From Accumulibacter sp. (GTDB lineage: Bacteria; Pseudomonadota; Gammaproteobacteria; Burkholderiales; Rhodocyclaceae): 64,000 bases of DNA. Of this stretch, positions 1 through 8,557 are shown piece by piece; position 1 is the stretch's first letter, and every line of letters starts with the position of its first letter. The DNA is taken from the NCBI RefSeq assembly GCF_023806635.1, contig NZ_JAMTDQ010000041.1:62001-126000 (forward strand), written 5' to 3'. The notes under the pieces are model-generated. The model was not told the DNA's origin. It worked only from the letters and a program-made list of their open reading frames with translations, and did no database searches. Position numbers and translations under genes: made by a program.

Positions 1-502
1 GCCTCTCGAAGACCAGACCGGCGGGCGGCAGGAGGAACTCGAAGACGTAACGCCGATACCAGTCGACCGTGAAGAGGAAACGCTTGCGCGGCGGCAGCAT
101 GATGCGGCCGGAGTCCACCACCGGCAAGGGGTCACGATCGAGCAATTGCGGGTCGAAAACCGAAACCGCCTCGCCGATGCCGACGAATGGCAGGCCGATG
201 TGGATCTCGCGCGGGCGCACCGCCAGGATGTCCGAACGCCACCAGTGTTTCCGACCGAGGTCAACATAGCCCTCCTCGGACCAGCCGCCAAGGCGCGTGA
301 TCAGCGTGCTCTTGCCGGCTCCCGGCGGTCCGGTGACGAGGATCTGACTAAAGCGGATCGCCGCGGGAAAACTGATCCCCTTGAAGATCTGCAGCGACTC
401 GATCGGCTCGGTACGCCCGGGCACGATCGCCGGGCCCCGATCACTGGCCGGCCCGGCGTCCGCCGCAGACTCTTTCGCGTGCCGTTCGCCGACCTCAGCC
501 AA
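1..502 (-). CDS. P-loop NTPase of unknown role (C-terminus beyond window edge)
   Basis: Read on the minus strand, this open frame runs off the left edge of the window. It carries a clear Walker A motif, GPPGAGKST, in the context ILVTGPPGAGKSTLITRLGG, followed by an aromatic-rich stretch (KHWWRSD, FTVDWYRRYVFEFLLPP). I do not recognise the family beyond the P-loop fold. The start is uncertain: a TTG at 502 would overlap the stop of the upstream phosphate-transporter gene, and a GTG at 424 is an alternative giving MPGRTEPIESLQ. The overlap suggests co-transcription with the Pit gene. Function is not inferred. Confidence 0.6.
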   Translation of the reverse strand, partial: MAEVGERHAKESAADAGPASDRGPAIVPGRTEPIESLQIFKGISFPAAIRFSQILVTGPPGAGKSTLITRLGGWSEEGYVDLGRKHWWRSDILAVRPREIHIGLPFVGIGEAVSVFDPQLLDRDPLPVVDSGRIMLPPRKRFLFTVDWYRRYVFEFLLPPAGLVFER

Positions 503-1757
503 AGATGGTCCTCAGGATGTGAAAGGCGATCGCAGCCAGGATGGCAGCTACGGGAACGGTGATGAACCAGGACAGGACGATGCCGCCGATCACCCGCAGG
601 TCGATTGCGCCAATGCCACGGGCGATGCCGACGCCCATCACGGCGCCCACCGCGATGTGTGTCGTCGATACAGGCAGCCCCATTCCGGACGCCGCGACCG
701 TCACGAACGAAGCGGCAATCGTCGCCGAGTAACCGCGCGTCGGCGTCAGCTCGGTGATCCCGCGACCGATCGTCGCCATGATCTTGTAGCCATGGGTCGC
801 CAGGCCGAAGACGATGCCGACCCCGCCGATGAAGAGCATGAACGGCGTCACCGCCGACTTCGACGATACTGCCTGGGTTTCGATGATCTGCACGACCGCT
901 GCCAGGGGACCGATGCCGTTGGCGACATCGTTCGAGCCGTGGGCGAAGGCCATCGCCGCGCCGGTGAACACCATCAGCGGGACGAACAGTCTCTCGACGC
1001 TGGCGAAGTGGAACTCGCGATCCTCCCTCTCTTCCAGCCTGATCCGGTTCATCATCAGCCGCGCCACGATCGCCAGAACGATGCCGATCAGGGCCGAAAG
1101 AAGCTGGCCTTCGAAGTCGCTCAAAAAGATGTTCACATGCTTGAGTCCCGTGCTGATCGTCACCAGTGACACGATCCAGCCGACGAGGAAAGCATACATC
1201 GGCGCCCACCTGCGCGCCTGCGCGATGGGATTCTCGTTGTTGAAGATCAGTTTGCGAATGCTCAAGGTCAAGGACCAGGCAACGACCGCGCCCAGCAGCG
1301 GTGAAATGAACCAGCTGGCGACGATCTCGGTCATCTTGTCCCACTTGACGGCACCGAAGCCCAGTGCGGCCACGCCGACGCCGCACACCGCGCCGATGAT
1401 CGAGTGCGTCGCCGACACCGGCCAGCCCAGCATCGTCGCGATCATCAGCCAGATTCCGGCGGCGAGCAGCGCGCCGATCATCCCGAATACCAAGAGCTGC
1501 GGTGCCGGTTCGAAGAGAGTGTCAGCGAGGATTCCCTTGGCGATCGTCGCCGTCACCGCGCCACCGGCGAGGTAGGCACCGGCCAGCTCCATGACCGCGG
1601 CCAGGATCAGCGCCTGCCTGACGCTGATTGCTCCCGAACCGACCGCAGTTCCCATGGTGTTGGCGACATCGTTGGCGCCAATGCTCCAACACAGGAACAG
1701 GCCAAAGGAAAATGCCAGGACATAGAAGATCGTTGAATGCTGCCCGATGATGTCCAT
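495..1757 (-). CDS. pit: Pit-family low-affinity inorganic phosphate transporter
   Basis: This 420-residue polytopic membrane protein belongs to the PHO4/Pit family, which moves metal-phosphate in symport with a cation across the inner membrane. The two family signature repeats are visible: SIGANDVANTMGTAVGSGA near the N-terminus (about residues 26-44) and HGSNDVANGIGPLAAV around residue 270. Length matches the family. The gene lies 114 bp downstream of a DUF47/PhoU-like gene (1872-2552), the usual partner of Pit transporters, so the two are probably one transcription unit. A second Pit gene at 5787-6800 is a different, shorter subfamily. PitA- or PitB-type affinity cannot be told from sequence. 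Confidence 0.93.
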   Translation of the reverse strand: MDIIGQHSTIFYVLAFSFGLFLCWSIGANDVANTMGTAVGSGAISVRQALILAAVMELAGAYLAGGAVTATIAKGILADTLFEPAPQLLVFGMIGALLAAGIWLMIATMLGWPVSATHSIIGAVCGVGVAALGFGAVKWDKMTEIVASWFISPLLGAVVAWSLTLSIRKLIFNNENPIAQARRWAPMYAFLVGWIVSLVTISTGLKHVNIFLSDFEGQLLSALIGIVLAIVARLMMNRIRLEEREDREFHFASVERLFVPLMVFTGAAMAFAHGSNDVANGIGPLAAVVQIIETQAVSSKSAVTPFMLFIGGVGIVFGLATHGYKIMATIGRGITELTPTRGYSATIAASFVTVAASGMGLPVSTTHIAVGAVMGVGIARGIGAIDLRVIGGIVLSWFITVPVAAILAAIAFHILRTIFG

Positions 1758-1871
1758 CGTATGAGACCTTTACCGATAGATCCGCAGGACGGCAACACGC
1801 GGCAATGCCTGCGGCCGGACGACGGGACCCGACCCTCTCTGCATCGTCGTATCGGCGAACGGCTGCACCGG

Positions 1872-2552
1872 TCAGCGGGCAATCAGCAGCCGCAGGCGGT
1901 CGCCGACCTTCTCCGCGCCGTCGGCCAGGTTCCCCAGCCACTGGATCAATTGATACCAGAACATCACCGAAACCGGCTTGATGTCGTCCTCCCGAGCGAA
2001 CAGAGCCTGCGACAGCGAGATCGCCATCAAGTCGGTGTCGGTTTCCATGTGGCCGAGTTCGACGATCATCGCCTCGACCTTTTCGACCTCACGGCCTCGG
2101 AAACCCGTCTCGAGCAACTCGTCAAGCTGCTCGACGATGCTGTGCGCCTGCTCACAGGTGGCGACGCAGCGCGCGACGAAGCGCGTCAGGGGTTCGGCCA
2201 TTCCCTCTGGCACCTCCATCCGCCGCTCGACGAGCAGGCCGGCGATGTCCTGCGCGACATCGGCGATCGAGTCCTGTATCGCCAGCAGTTCGAGCAGGTC
2301 GCGCCGGTCCACCGCCAGCAGCAGGCTCCTGGGCAGATGCACGCGCAGCTCGTTCTTGATCGCATCCGCCTCGTTCTCCTTGGTGAAGATCCGCACCTTC
2401 TGTGCATTGACCTCCCTCTGGTCGTGTCCGATCAGCGCTTCGAAAAGCGGCGGCACTTCGCGCACACAGCCGATGACACAGCGCATGTGCTGTTGCAGCG
2501 GCTTGAACGGCGACTTGCCGAACAGTGCGGCCATTGGGTTGGTGGACAACAT
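1872..2552 (-). CDS. DUF47/PhoU-like Pit accessory protein
   Basis: This 226-residue all-helical protein resembles the DUF47 (TIGR00153) family, PhoU-like regulators encoded beside Pit transporters and thought to modulate phosphate uptake. The ATG at 2552 (MLSTNPMAALFGKSPFKP) is preferred over longer frames because GAGAGGAAAG stands just upstream as a ribosome binding site. Charged helices such as FTKENEADAIKNEL and LLVERRMEVPEG are typical of the family. It is the first gene before the Pit transporter at 495-1757. The other two DUF47 proteins in the window (5040-5675, 6814-7452) are clearly different in sequence, so this is a distinct subgroup. Confidence 0.88.
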   Translation of the reverse strand: MLSTNPMAALFGKSPFKPLQQHMRCVIGCVREVPPLFEALIGHDQREVNAQKVRIFTKENEADAIKNELRVHLPRSLLLAVDRRDLLELLAIQDSIADVAQDIAGLLVERRMEVPEGMAEPLTRFVARCVATCEQAHSIVEQLDELLETGFRGREVEKVEAMIVELGHMETDTDLMAISLSQALFAREDDIKPVSVMFWYQLIQWLGNLADGAEKVGDRLRLLIAR

Positions 2553-2983
2553 GTGCTTTCCTCTCTCCTCGGCAAGGAGCCGAACAACGGACCACCGGGC
2601 GCGCGGCGAGAGCGCCTTCCGCGGGCCCTCGGCGGCGTGCAGCCCGTGGCGATCCGACTGCCGACGCCAAGCGACGACTGGCAATTGTAATCCGACTGCG
2701 CAGCAAATGGTGCCGGCAGCGGCTGCCATGACCCGTCGCCCCGCTCGGGAATGGCTTTCCGCTCAAAGACTTGGTCTGCTGGGACCGGGAGTTCCTGGCA
2801 AGCATGCGGGAGACGCGCTTGACGGCCTGCCGCGCGCCACTCCGGCTGCGCGTCGCACGCGGGTTGAACAGCGACGGCATCGATCGCGGCAGCGAACGGC
2901 CCGGGCAAAGCGAGTCCAGCGTCAGCTCTGTTCCTCCGGACCGATGCCGAGGGTCTCGCCAACGACTTCGACAGGCGCGACCC
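2553..2983. other. 431-bp intergenic region with short direct repeat
   Basis: No convincing gene lies here; the open frames are GC-driven and unlike proteins. On the minus strand a -10-like TACAAT (2684-2689) would feed the DUF47-Pit pair. It sits between two copies of GCAGTCGGAT (2690-2699 and 2652-2661). No good -35 box is visible at the right spacing. Confidence 0.35.
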
Positions 2984-4336
2984 TCATCGTGCAGGCTCAC
3001 CGGCAGCGGCTGGCTCGCCCCCGGGCGACGCCGCGGGCCCCGACTCCGGCGCCCATCCGGTGAGCCAGAGCATGGCGCAGAAGCCACCGACATAGCCCAG
3101 CGGGACGTGCCAGCCATGCAGCAGCCAACGGCCGGCAGACCTGGCTTCGGGAAAGAGGTTGGCAAGCGCGACGCCGGCTGACGAGCCGAACCAGAGCATC
3201 GAGCCGCCAAAGCCGACCGCGAAGGCGAGAAAGGCCCAGTCGTAGCCACCCTGCTTCAGCGCCAGCGCGGTCAATGGAATGTTGTCGAAGACCGACGAGA
3301 CGAAACCGAGGCCGAGGGTGGTCTGCCAGGACGCAGGCGGCAACTTCTCGACCGGCATCATCGACGCGCAGACGACCAGCGCCAGCAGGAACAGCGATCC
3401 CCTGAGCGCTTCCGGCACCAGGCTCCACTCCGGTCGCCGCAGCGGCACCGCCAGCAGCAGCGCCACCCAGACCGCAACGCCGAGAAAGGGGAAATGGGCT
3501 GCCGCGTCGGGGAAGAAGACGTTGACGGTGACGTTGGTCGCGATGGCCGCCAGCAACATGAAAGCGATGATCGCCACACGAACCCAGTCGATGTGCCGCG
3601 CCGCGTGCAGGTCCGCGACGACCGACTGGTACCGATGCTGCTGCAGCGAGGCCGGGACGCCAAAAACGAGCAGCGCGCACGCCGCCGCGAGATAGGCCGG
3701 CGCGATATCGAGCGGGCTGATCCCGGCGATCCACATCATCGTCGTCGTGGTGTCGCCGATGACGCTGCCGGCACCGCCCGCATTCGATGCCGCGACGATC
3801 GCCGCCAGATAGCCGACGTGAATCCGTCGCTTGAAGACGCTCGCGGCAACCGTTCCGCCGATCAGCGCCGCCGCGATGTTGTCGAGAAAGCCCGACAGCA
3901 GCCAGATGATCAGCAGCAGGACGAAAGGGCCCAACCAGTTCGCCGGCAGCAAGCGCGGCAACACCTCGGGCACGCCGCTGTCCTCGAAGTGCCGCGCCAG
4001 GAGCGCGAAACCGACCAGCAGGCACAGGAGATTGGCCAGCAGCACCCATTCGTGCGCCATGTGCTCAGCCAGCCCCGGCAGCCCGTCGCCGGTCCTGAAA
4101 CCGGTGACCAACAGCTTGTAACCAGTGATCACGGCGAGTCCGCCCAGCGCCACCTTGAGCACGTGATGATGAAAGACCGCCACGCCGAGGAGCGTCGCGC
4201 CGAAGAGAAGGAAATCGAGCGGAACTCCGAGGATCAAGGGTCCGTCGCCGGCGCGCGCCGCGGGTGCGAGCGCCGCCAGGAGGACGAATCCGGACCACCG
4301 GCGGCGATCGAACAAACGGCCCGTCGCTCTCACCAT
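2984..4336 (-). CDS. NhaD/ArsB-type (ion transporter superfamily) permease
   Basis: This 450-residue protein has about 11-12 hydrophobic segments and the look of the ion-transporter superfamily that includes NhaD Na+/H+ antiporters, ArsB and CitM. The conserved discontinuous-helix motifs are visible: LLSGFLDNIAAALIGG in the first half and FVSSVFDNIPLTALAL in the second, plus SNAGGAGSVIGDTTTTMMW, the NhaD-like glycine-rich segment. The N-terminus begins with a signal-like segment ending in ARAGDG. The ATG at 4336 is chosen because AGAAGGAG lies 8 nt upstream. A Na+/H+ antiporter is the best guess. The substrate is not proven by sequence. Confidence 0.8.
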   Translation of the reverse strand: MVRATGRLFDRRRWSGFVLLAALAPAARAGDGPLILGVPLDFLLFGATLLGVAVFHHHVLKVALGGLAVITGYKLLVTGFRTGDGLPGLAEHMAHEWVLLANLLCLLVGFALLARHFEDSGVPEVLPRLLPANWLGPFVLLLIIWLLSGFLDNIAAALIGGTVAASVFKRRIHVGYLAAIVAASNAGGAGSVIGDTTTTMMWIAGISPLDIAPAYLAAACALLVFGVPASLQQHRYQSVVADLHAARHIDWVRVAIIAFMLLAAIATNVTVNVFFPDAAAHFPFLGVAVWVALLLAVPLRRPEWSLVPEALRGSLFLLALVVCASMMPVEKLPPASWQTTLGLGFVSSVFDNIPLTALALKQGGYDWAFLAFAVGFGGSMLWFGSSAGVALANLFPEARSAGRWLLHGWHVPLGYVGGFCAMLWLTGWAPESGPAASPGGEPAAAGEPAR

Positions 4337-4441
4337 CGGGAAACTCCTTCTCACGCGGGAAGACCTCGTGCTAAAGTTGCCCGTTTATGTCCGATTAGTC
4401 AACGCGACTCTTCGCAGCCGCGCCCGCAGGAGGAACTCGCC

Positions 4442-4867
4442 ATGCGCAAGGCCCTTGTCCCCGTGGACGGCTCCGCCGCCGCTCACCGCGCCGTACGGCA
4501 CGTCGTCTCTCTGGCCAGTGTTCACCCAGCGCTCGAAGCCGTCCTGCTCAACGTCCAGCCGGAGGTCGACACCTGGAGCGTGCGCCGCGTTCTGAAGAAG
4601 GAAGAAGTCGAGGCGATCGAGGAAAGTCACGGCGGCGACATCCTGCAAGCGGACCGCCAAATCCTCAGGGCTGCCGGCATTGCCTGCACGCCGATCGTCG
4701 AGATCGGCCCGCCGGCGGAAACGATCGCCCGCGTCGCCCGCGAAACCGGCTGCGACGCCATCATCATGGGAACCCGTGGTCTCGGCGCGGTGTCGAGCAT
4801 CGTGCTCGGATCGGTGAGCAGCCGCGTCCTCCATCTGAGTGACCTGCCGGTGACGCTGATCAAGTGA
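4442..4867 (+). CDS. Universal stress protein, UspA family
   Basis: This 141-residue cytoplasmic protein has the UspA fold: an N-terminal strand with KALVPVDGSAAAHRAV, and the ATP-binding signature G-x2-G-x9-G-S near the C-terminus (GTRGLGAVSSIVLGSVSS), so it is probably an ATP-binding Usp. A strong AGGAGG ribosome binding site precedes the ATG at 4442. It is divergent from the ion permease gene on the left, with about 105 bp between the two starts, and ends in a shared terminator hairpin facing the DUF47 gene on the right. The specific stress role is not evident. Confidence 0.92.
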   Translation: MRKALVPVDGSAAAHRAVRHVVSLASVHPALEAVLLNVQPEVDTWSVRRVLKKEEVEAIEESHGGDILQADRQILRAAGIACTPIVEIGPPAETIARVARETGCDAIIMGTRGLGAVSSIVLGSVSSRVLHLSDLPVTLIK

Positions 4868-4942
4868 TCGCGGGCCGCGCGGCCAGAGGCAGTTCGGCGA
4901 GCCGGCGACAGGGAACCGCGGCAATCGCCATGCAGCAGCCAA

Positions 4943-4976
4943 AAGCAAAACGCCCCGCTGCCGGGGCGTTTTGCTT
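4943..4976. terminator. Bidirectional intrinsic terminator
   Basis: A perfect 15-bp stem (4943-4957 pairs with 4962-4976) closes a CTGC loop. The lower stem has an A-run on one side and a T-run on the other, so it can end transcription in both directions. It lies between the convergent Usp gene and the DUF47 gene. Confidence 0.88.
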
Positions 4977-5039
4977 GCCGAGATGGAAAGCCGACGCCGC
5001 TTTGCGTGGCGCCCTGCGCGGCCGCCTGCCGCCGCCGCG

Positions 5040-5675
5040 TCAGGCGGTCTGGAGAAGAATTCCCTCGAGTCCCTGCGCCGCCTTCTTGCTCGCGCGCAGA
5101 ACCTTCTCCTGCCGCGCGTACAGCTCCTGCATGCGCAGCGCGCGCATGGCGGCAACCTCGTCGCCCTCGGCGTCGAACAACGCCTTGATCGCCTGATACA
5201 TCACGGCGACCGATTTCTCCTCGATGCGCTCGATCTCCTCACACAGCTTCATCGTTTCCTGGCTGCGCGAACTTTCGTTCAGGGAGGCCAGCGCGCGCGT
5301 CAGGCGCGAACACGCATCGACAGTCATCGCCGCCAGTTCGTGCGACGCCCTGCTGGCTTCGGCGATGCCATAGTCGCTGACCACCATCGCGACATCCTGA
5401 ACGGTGTTCATGATGCCGTCGATATCGAGCGTCAACTGGTAGACCTGGTCACGATTGAGCGGCGTGACGAAGGCCTTGTGCAGCAGGTTGATCATGTCGG
5501 CCTTGATCTTGTCCGAACTCGACTCGTTCATGTTGATTTCTTCGACCAGCGCGGCAACGTCCTGCCTGCTGACCCCGAGACTGCTGACCAGGCGCTGCAG
5601 CGCGCTGGCTCCGGCGTGAACCCGTTCGCTGTGCGCCGCGAGCAGGTCGAAAAACTCTTTCCGCTTGGGTAACAT
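5040..5675 (-). CDS. DUF47/PhoU-like protein (operon partner, distal)
   Basis: This 211-residue helical protein starts MLPKRKEFFDLLAAHSERV, the typical DUF47 opening, and continues with acidic, coiled helices (MKLCEEIERIEEKSVAVMYQ). It is a paralog of the protein at 6814-7452, which opens MPQRKEFFEMLAAHSEQV, so the two come from a duplication flanking the Pit gene between them. AAGGGAG lies 7 nt before the ATG. The gene is third in a DUF47-Pit-DUF47 unit and ends at the shared terminator at 4943-4976. By family knowledge it regulates or assembles with the Pit transporter; having two DUF47 genes in one operon is uncommon. Confidence 0.9.
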   Translation of the reverse strand: MLPKRKEFFDLLAAHSERVHAGASALQRLVSSLGVSRQDVAALVEEINMNESSSDKIKADMINLLHKAFVTPLNRDQVYQLTLDIDGIMNTVQDVAMVVSDYGIAEASRASHELAAMTVDACSRLTRALASLNESSRSQETMKLCEEIERIEEKSVAVMYQAIKALFDAEGDEVAAMRALRMQELYARQEKVLRASKKAAQGLEGILLQTA

Positions 5676-5786
5676 CGATGACTCCCTTGAATGACAGTGC
5701 TGACGATCTTCGCTTGTGATCCGTGCGCCCGGCCGGCGAGGCGCGCCGTTGCCGACACGCCTCGCCCCGGACGATCCGCTGCGCGC

Positions 5787-6800
5787 CTACAGGAACTTGG
5801 TCCCGATCCACCAGGCGATCGCGGCGATCAGCCCCGAGGCGGGAATCGTCAGCACCCAGGCGACGAGCAGGTTGGCGGTGATCGCCCAGCGGACGGCCTT
5901 GACGTCGTTGGCGGCACCGACGCCAATGATCGAGCCGGTGATCGTGTGCGTCGTCGACACCGGGATCCCGGCCCCCGTCGCCAGACCAAGTGCGATCGCG
6001 CCGCCCATCGAGGCGCATGAACCGCTGATCGAGTTGAGCTTGGTGATCTTGGTGCCCATCGTCTTGACGATCCGCCACCCACCGAGATAGGTTCCCCAGG
6101 CAATCGCGAAGTAGCACGAATAGACGACCCACATCGGCAGCGTCGCCACGTCCTTGGTCGCGATGCCGGCGGTGATCATCAGCAGCCAGATGATGCCGAT
6201 CGTCTTCTGCGCGTCGTTGCCACCGTGACCCAGGCTGTACGCGCCGGCGGCAAAAAGCTGCGCGTACTTGAAGAAGCCTGCCGCCTGGTACGGGGACCTG
6301 TTCTTGAATATCCACGCCACGAGCACCATCAGGAATCCTCCAATCAGGAATCCCACCAGCGGCGAGATGATGATGAAAGCGAGTATCTTGCCGAAACCCT
6401 CCCAGATGATCGGTGCGCCGGACTGCGCCTTGGCCACTGTCGCACCGACGAGGCCGCCGACGAGCGCGTGCGACGACGACGACGGGATGCCGTAGTACCA
6501 GGTGATGATGTTCCACGCCAAGGCGCCCATCAGGGCACCGAAGATGACGTAGTAATCGACGAACTGCGGATCGATGGTTCCCTTGCCGATCGTTGCCGCG
6601 ACCTTGAGCTGGAAGATCCAGAGGGCGGCGAAGTTGAAGAAGGCGGCAAACAGAACCGCCTGCTTCGGGGTCAGCGCGCCGGTGGCGACGATCGTCGAGA
6701 TCGAGTTCGCTCCGTCGTGAAACCCGTTCATGAAGTCGAACGCGAGGGCGACGAAAATCAGTACGCCCAGCGTCCAGATGCTCATATTCAGGCCTTCCAT
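5787..6800 (-). CDS. pit: Pit-family phosphate transporter, short type
   Basis: This 337-residue integral membrane protein has the PHO4 repeats: FMNGFHDGANSISTIVATGA near residue 25 and LGHGGNDAQKTIGIIW near residue 198. The C-terminal half repeats the fold, with GIPVSTTHTITGSIIGVGA. It is about 80 residues shorter than the Pit at 495-1757 and belongs to the DUF47-linked subgroup found in many bacteria. It starts 13 nt after the stop of the upstream DUF47 gene and is followed 111 nt later by a second one. Two starts are possible, at 6800 (MEGLNM) and 6785 (MSIW); both have purine-rich sequence upstream. Confidence 0.93.
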   Translation of the reverse strand: MEGLNMSIWTLGVLIFVALAFDFMNGFHDGANSISTIVATGALTPKQAVLFAAFFNFAALWIFQLKVAATIGKGTIDPQFVDYYVIFGALMGALAWNIITWYYGIPSSSSHALVGGLVGATVAKAQSGAPIIWEGFGKILAFIIISPLVGFLIGGFLMVLVAWIFKNRSPYQAAGFFKYAQLFAAGAYSLGHGGNDAQKTIGIIWLLMITAGIATKDVATLPMWVVYSCYFAIAWGTYLGGWRIVKTMGTKITKLNSISGSCASMGGAIALGLATGAGIPVSTTHTITGSIIGVGAANDVKAVRWAITANLLVAWVLTIPASGLIAAIAWWIGTKFL

Positions 6801-6813
6801 TGTCGGCGCCCTC

Positions 6814-7452
6814 TCACGAATTCTCGATCAGGATTTCTTCGATCATCTTCGCCGCTTCTTGGCAGCAGTCAAGGACCGATTCCTGCAGCGAGTAGAATTC
6901 GCGCATCTTCATCGTCTGCCAGACGTTGGCGTTTTCCTGGAACAGCGCCGCGATCGCCCGGTGCTGCACCTTGTCGGCCTTCGACTCGATCTCCTCGACT
7001 TCCTTGCACAGATTGAGCGTTTCGGCACCGCGCGACTTGTCGGCCAGTGCGGCGACCGCCCGGTTGAGGCGCATGCAGGCATCGGCGCTGAGCGAAGCCA
7101 GCTCGCGCGCCTCGACCGTCGACTGCTTGATGTTGTACATGCCGATGGCGTTGGCAACGCTCTGCAGGACATTCAGCGTCATATCCAGATCGTCGATCAG
7201 CGAGTGGATCTGATCGCGGTTGATCGGTGTCGTGAACGACTGGTGGAGACGCTCGATGACCTTGGCCTTGATCTGGTCACCGGTCTCCTCGTGGTCGTTG
7301 ACCTCCTTGACGAGGGCCGCAAGGTCCGTCTTGCCGTCGCCGAGGTTGTTGATCAGGCGCAAGGTGGCGTTGGCTCCGGCGACGACCTGCTCGGAGTGGG
7401 CAGCGAGCATTTCGAAGAATTCCTTGCGTTGCGGCATCAGACTGCTAAACAT
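6814..7452 (-). CDS. DUF47/PhoU-like protein (operon leader)
   Basis: This 212-residue DUF47 protein (MFSSLMPQRKEFFEMLAAHSEQ) is the first gene of the DUF47-Pit-DUF47 unit. An excellent AAGGGAGG ribosome binding site lies 4 nt before the ATG at 7452. It shares the family pattern of long charged helices (NLCKEVEEIESKADKVQHRA) and is closely related to the distal protein at 5040-5675. Family members are thought to interact with Pit transporters and with phosphate signalling. No PhoB box is obvious in the short upstream region, which also holds the terminator of the preceding gene. Confidence 0.9.
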   Translation of the reverse strand: MFSSLMPQRKEFFEMLAAHSEQVVAGANATLRLINNLGDGKTDLAALVKEVNDHEETGDQIKAKVIERLHQSFTTPINRDQIHSLIDDLDMTLNVLQSVANAIGMYNIKQSTVEARELASLSADACMRLNRAVAALADKSRGAETLNLCKEVEEIESKADKVQHRAIAALFQENANVWQTMKMREFYSLQESVLDCCQEAAKMIEEILIENS

Positions 7453-7496
7453 ACGACCTCCCTTGATTGACAGCTCTCACGAGCCCCTCTTGACAG

Positions 7497-7523
7497 AAAA
7501 AACGACGCCGGCCCGATGCCGGC
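7497..7523 (-). terminator. Intrinsic terminator after the histone-like gene
   Basis: On the minus strand a GCCGGC-ATCGG-GCCGGC hairpin (7507-7523) is followed within 4 nt by TTTTTT (7502-7497). It sits 63 nt past the stop of the gene at 7586-8557 and upstream of the DUF47 gene. Confidence 0.75.
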
Positions 7524-7585
7524 CCTTCCATGTAATCATCAAGCCGTCGGCAACCCGCCGCCGACGATCCCGTCGCCGCCCGGCA

Positions 7586-8557
7586 TCAGCCTTTCTTCTT
7601 GCTCTTCGGCGCCTCCGCCAGGGCAGCCAGCAACTCCTTCATCTGTTCGACCTTCTGCTCGGCGAAGAGGCGCACCCCGGCACGCAGGATCTCCGACTTG
7701 CTCGCCGCCCAGCCGGCGGCCTGTGCCAGCTCGGCACGCAGGGCTTCGATCGCGTTCTCCTCGCTCTTCAGCAGTTCGACCGAGTAGCGCACCAGCCTGT
7801 CGCGCTTGTCCCTGGCGACCTTCTCGACCTCCTGCACCACCGCCTCGACCTGTGCCGCCTTCTGCGCCAGTTGCTCGCGCGCAGCCTTGTCGACCTCTGC
7901 GACCGCTGCCGCAACCTGGGCTGCCTTGCCGGCGACCTGCGCCCCAACTGCACCGACCACGGCCTCGACGCCGCTCTTCGCCTTGCCTGGGCGGGCAGCG
8001 GCGGCATCCTGCTTCGCCTCCTTCGCCTTCGACCCCGCGACGGCGGAAGTCAGCGGTGGCGGAGCGACCGGCGCTACGGCGGGCGCCGCCGGCTCCGGTA
8101 CGACCGCGCCCTTCGCCGCGAGCGTGCGCTTCTCGGGCTTGGCGGACTTCGCCGCCGCAACGGGCTTCGCCGCCGGCGCCTTCCGTGCCCTGGCGGGCTT
8201 CGCATCTGCCGGCTTGCCGGCGGCGGACCCGGCCATTTCCTTCGCCGCAGCCTTGCCTGTCTTCGCCGCAGCGGCCGCCGCCCTGGCCGTCTTCTCCTTG
8301 GCCGTCTTCTCCTTGGCCGTCTTCTCCTTGGCCGTTTTCACCGTCGCTCGCGCAGCGGCCTTGCCCACCGGCTGCGCCTGGGGCGGCGTCGCGCCGGGCG
8401 CGGCTGAAGCAGCCACCGGTTTCGGCAGCGGTGCCGGATCGGGGAGCAACGGTACCTCAGTCGCCACCAGACGCTCGGCGAGCGACGCGTCCTCCTTCTT
8501 CAGGCTGGCGCGCAAGGCCGTCTTGTTGTCAGTGTCGCCACTCGAGGATGTCGTCAT
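7586..8557 (-). CDS. Histone-H1-like / phasin-like Lys-Ala-rich protein
   Basis: This 323-residue protein has three parts: a short acidic N-terminus, a long low-complexity middle (about residues 65-200) rich in Lys, Ala and Pro with three tandem KTAKE repeats, and a C-terminal 110 residues of amphipathic alpha-helix (QLAQKAAQVEAVVQEVEKVA and on) that resembles phasins. The ATG at 8557 overlaps the TGA of the upstream ParA gene by one base, so translation is coupled. Known proteins of this style are AlgP of Pseudomonas, reported on polyphosphate granules, and PhaM of Ralstonia, which tethers PHB granules to the nucleoid. A DNA- or granule-binding role is inferred, not shown. Low-complexity sequence makes homology weak evidence. 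Confidence 0.8.
   Translation of the reverse strand: MTTSSSGDTDNKTALRASLKKEDASLAERLVATEVPLLPDPAPLPKPVAASAAPGATPPQAQPVGKAAARATVKTAKEKTAKEKTAKEKTARAAAAAAKTGKAAAKEMAGSAAGKPADAKPARARKAPAAKPVAAAKSAKPEKRTLAAKGAVVPEPAAPAVAPVAPPPLTSAVAGSKAKEAKQDAAAARPGKAKSGVEAVVGAVGAQVAGKAAQVAAAVAEVDKAAREQLAQKAAQVEAVVQEVEKVARDKRDRLVRYSVELLKSEENAIEALRAELAQAAGWAASKSEILRAGVRLFAEQKVEQMKELLAALAEAPKSKKKG
8291..8335. repeat. Three tandem 15-bp repeats inside the histone-like gene
   Basis: The unit cttctccttggccgt occurs three times without a gap and encodes the Lys-Thr-Ala-Lys-Glu pentapeptides. Such in-frame repeats can expand or contract by slippage. Confidence 0.9.

Noticed and set aside
8291..8335. Short regular repeats considered as a CRISPR array
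   Set aside because: Repeats are 15 bp with no spacers and are in frame with a coding gene.
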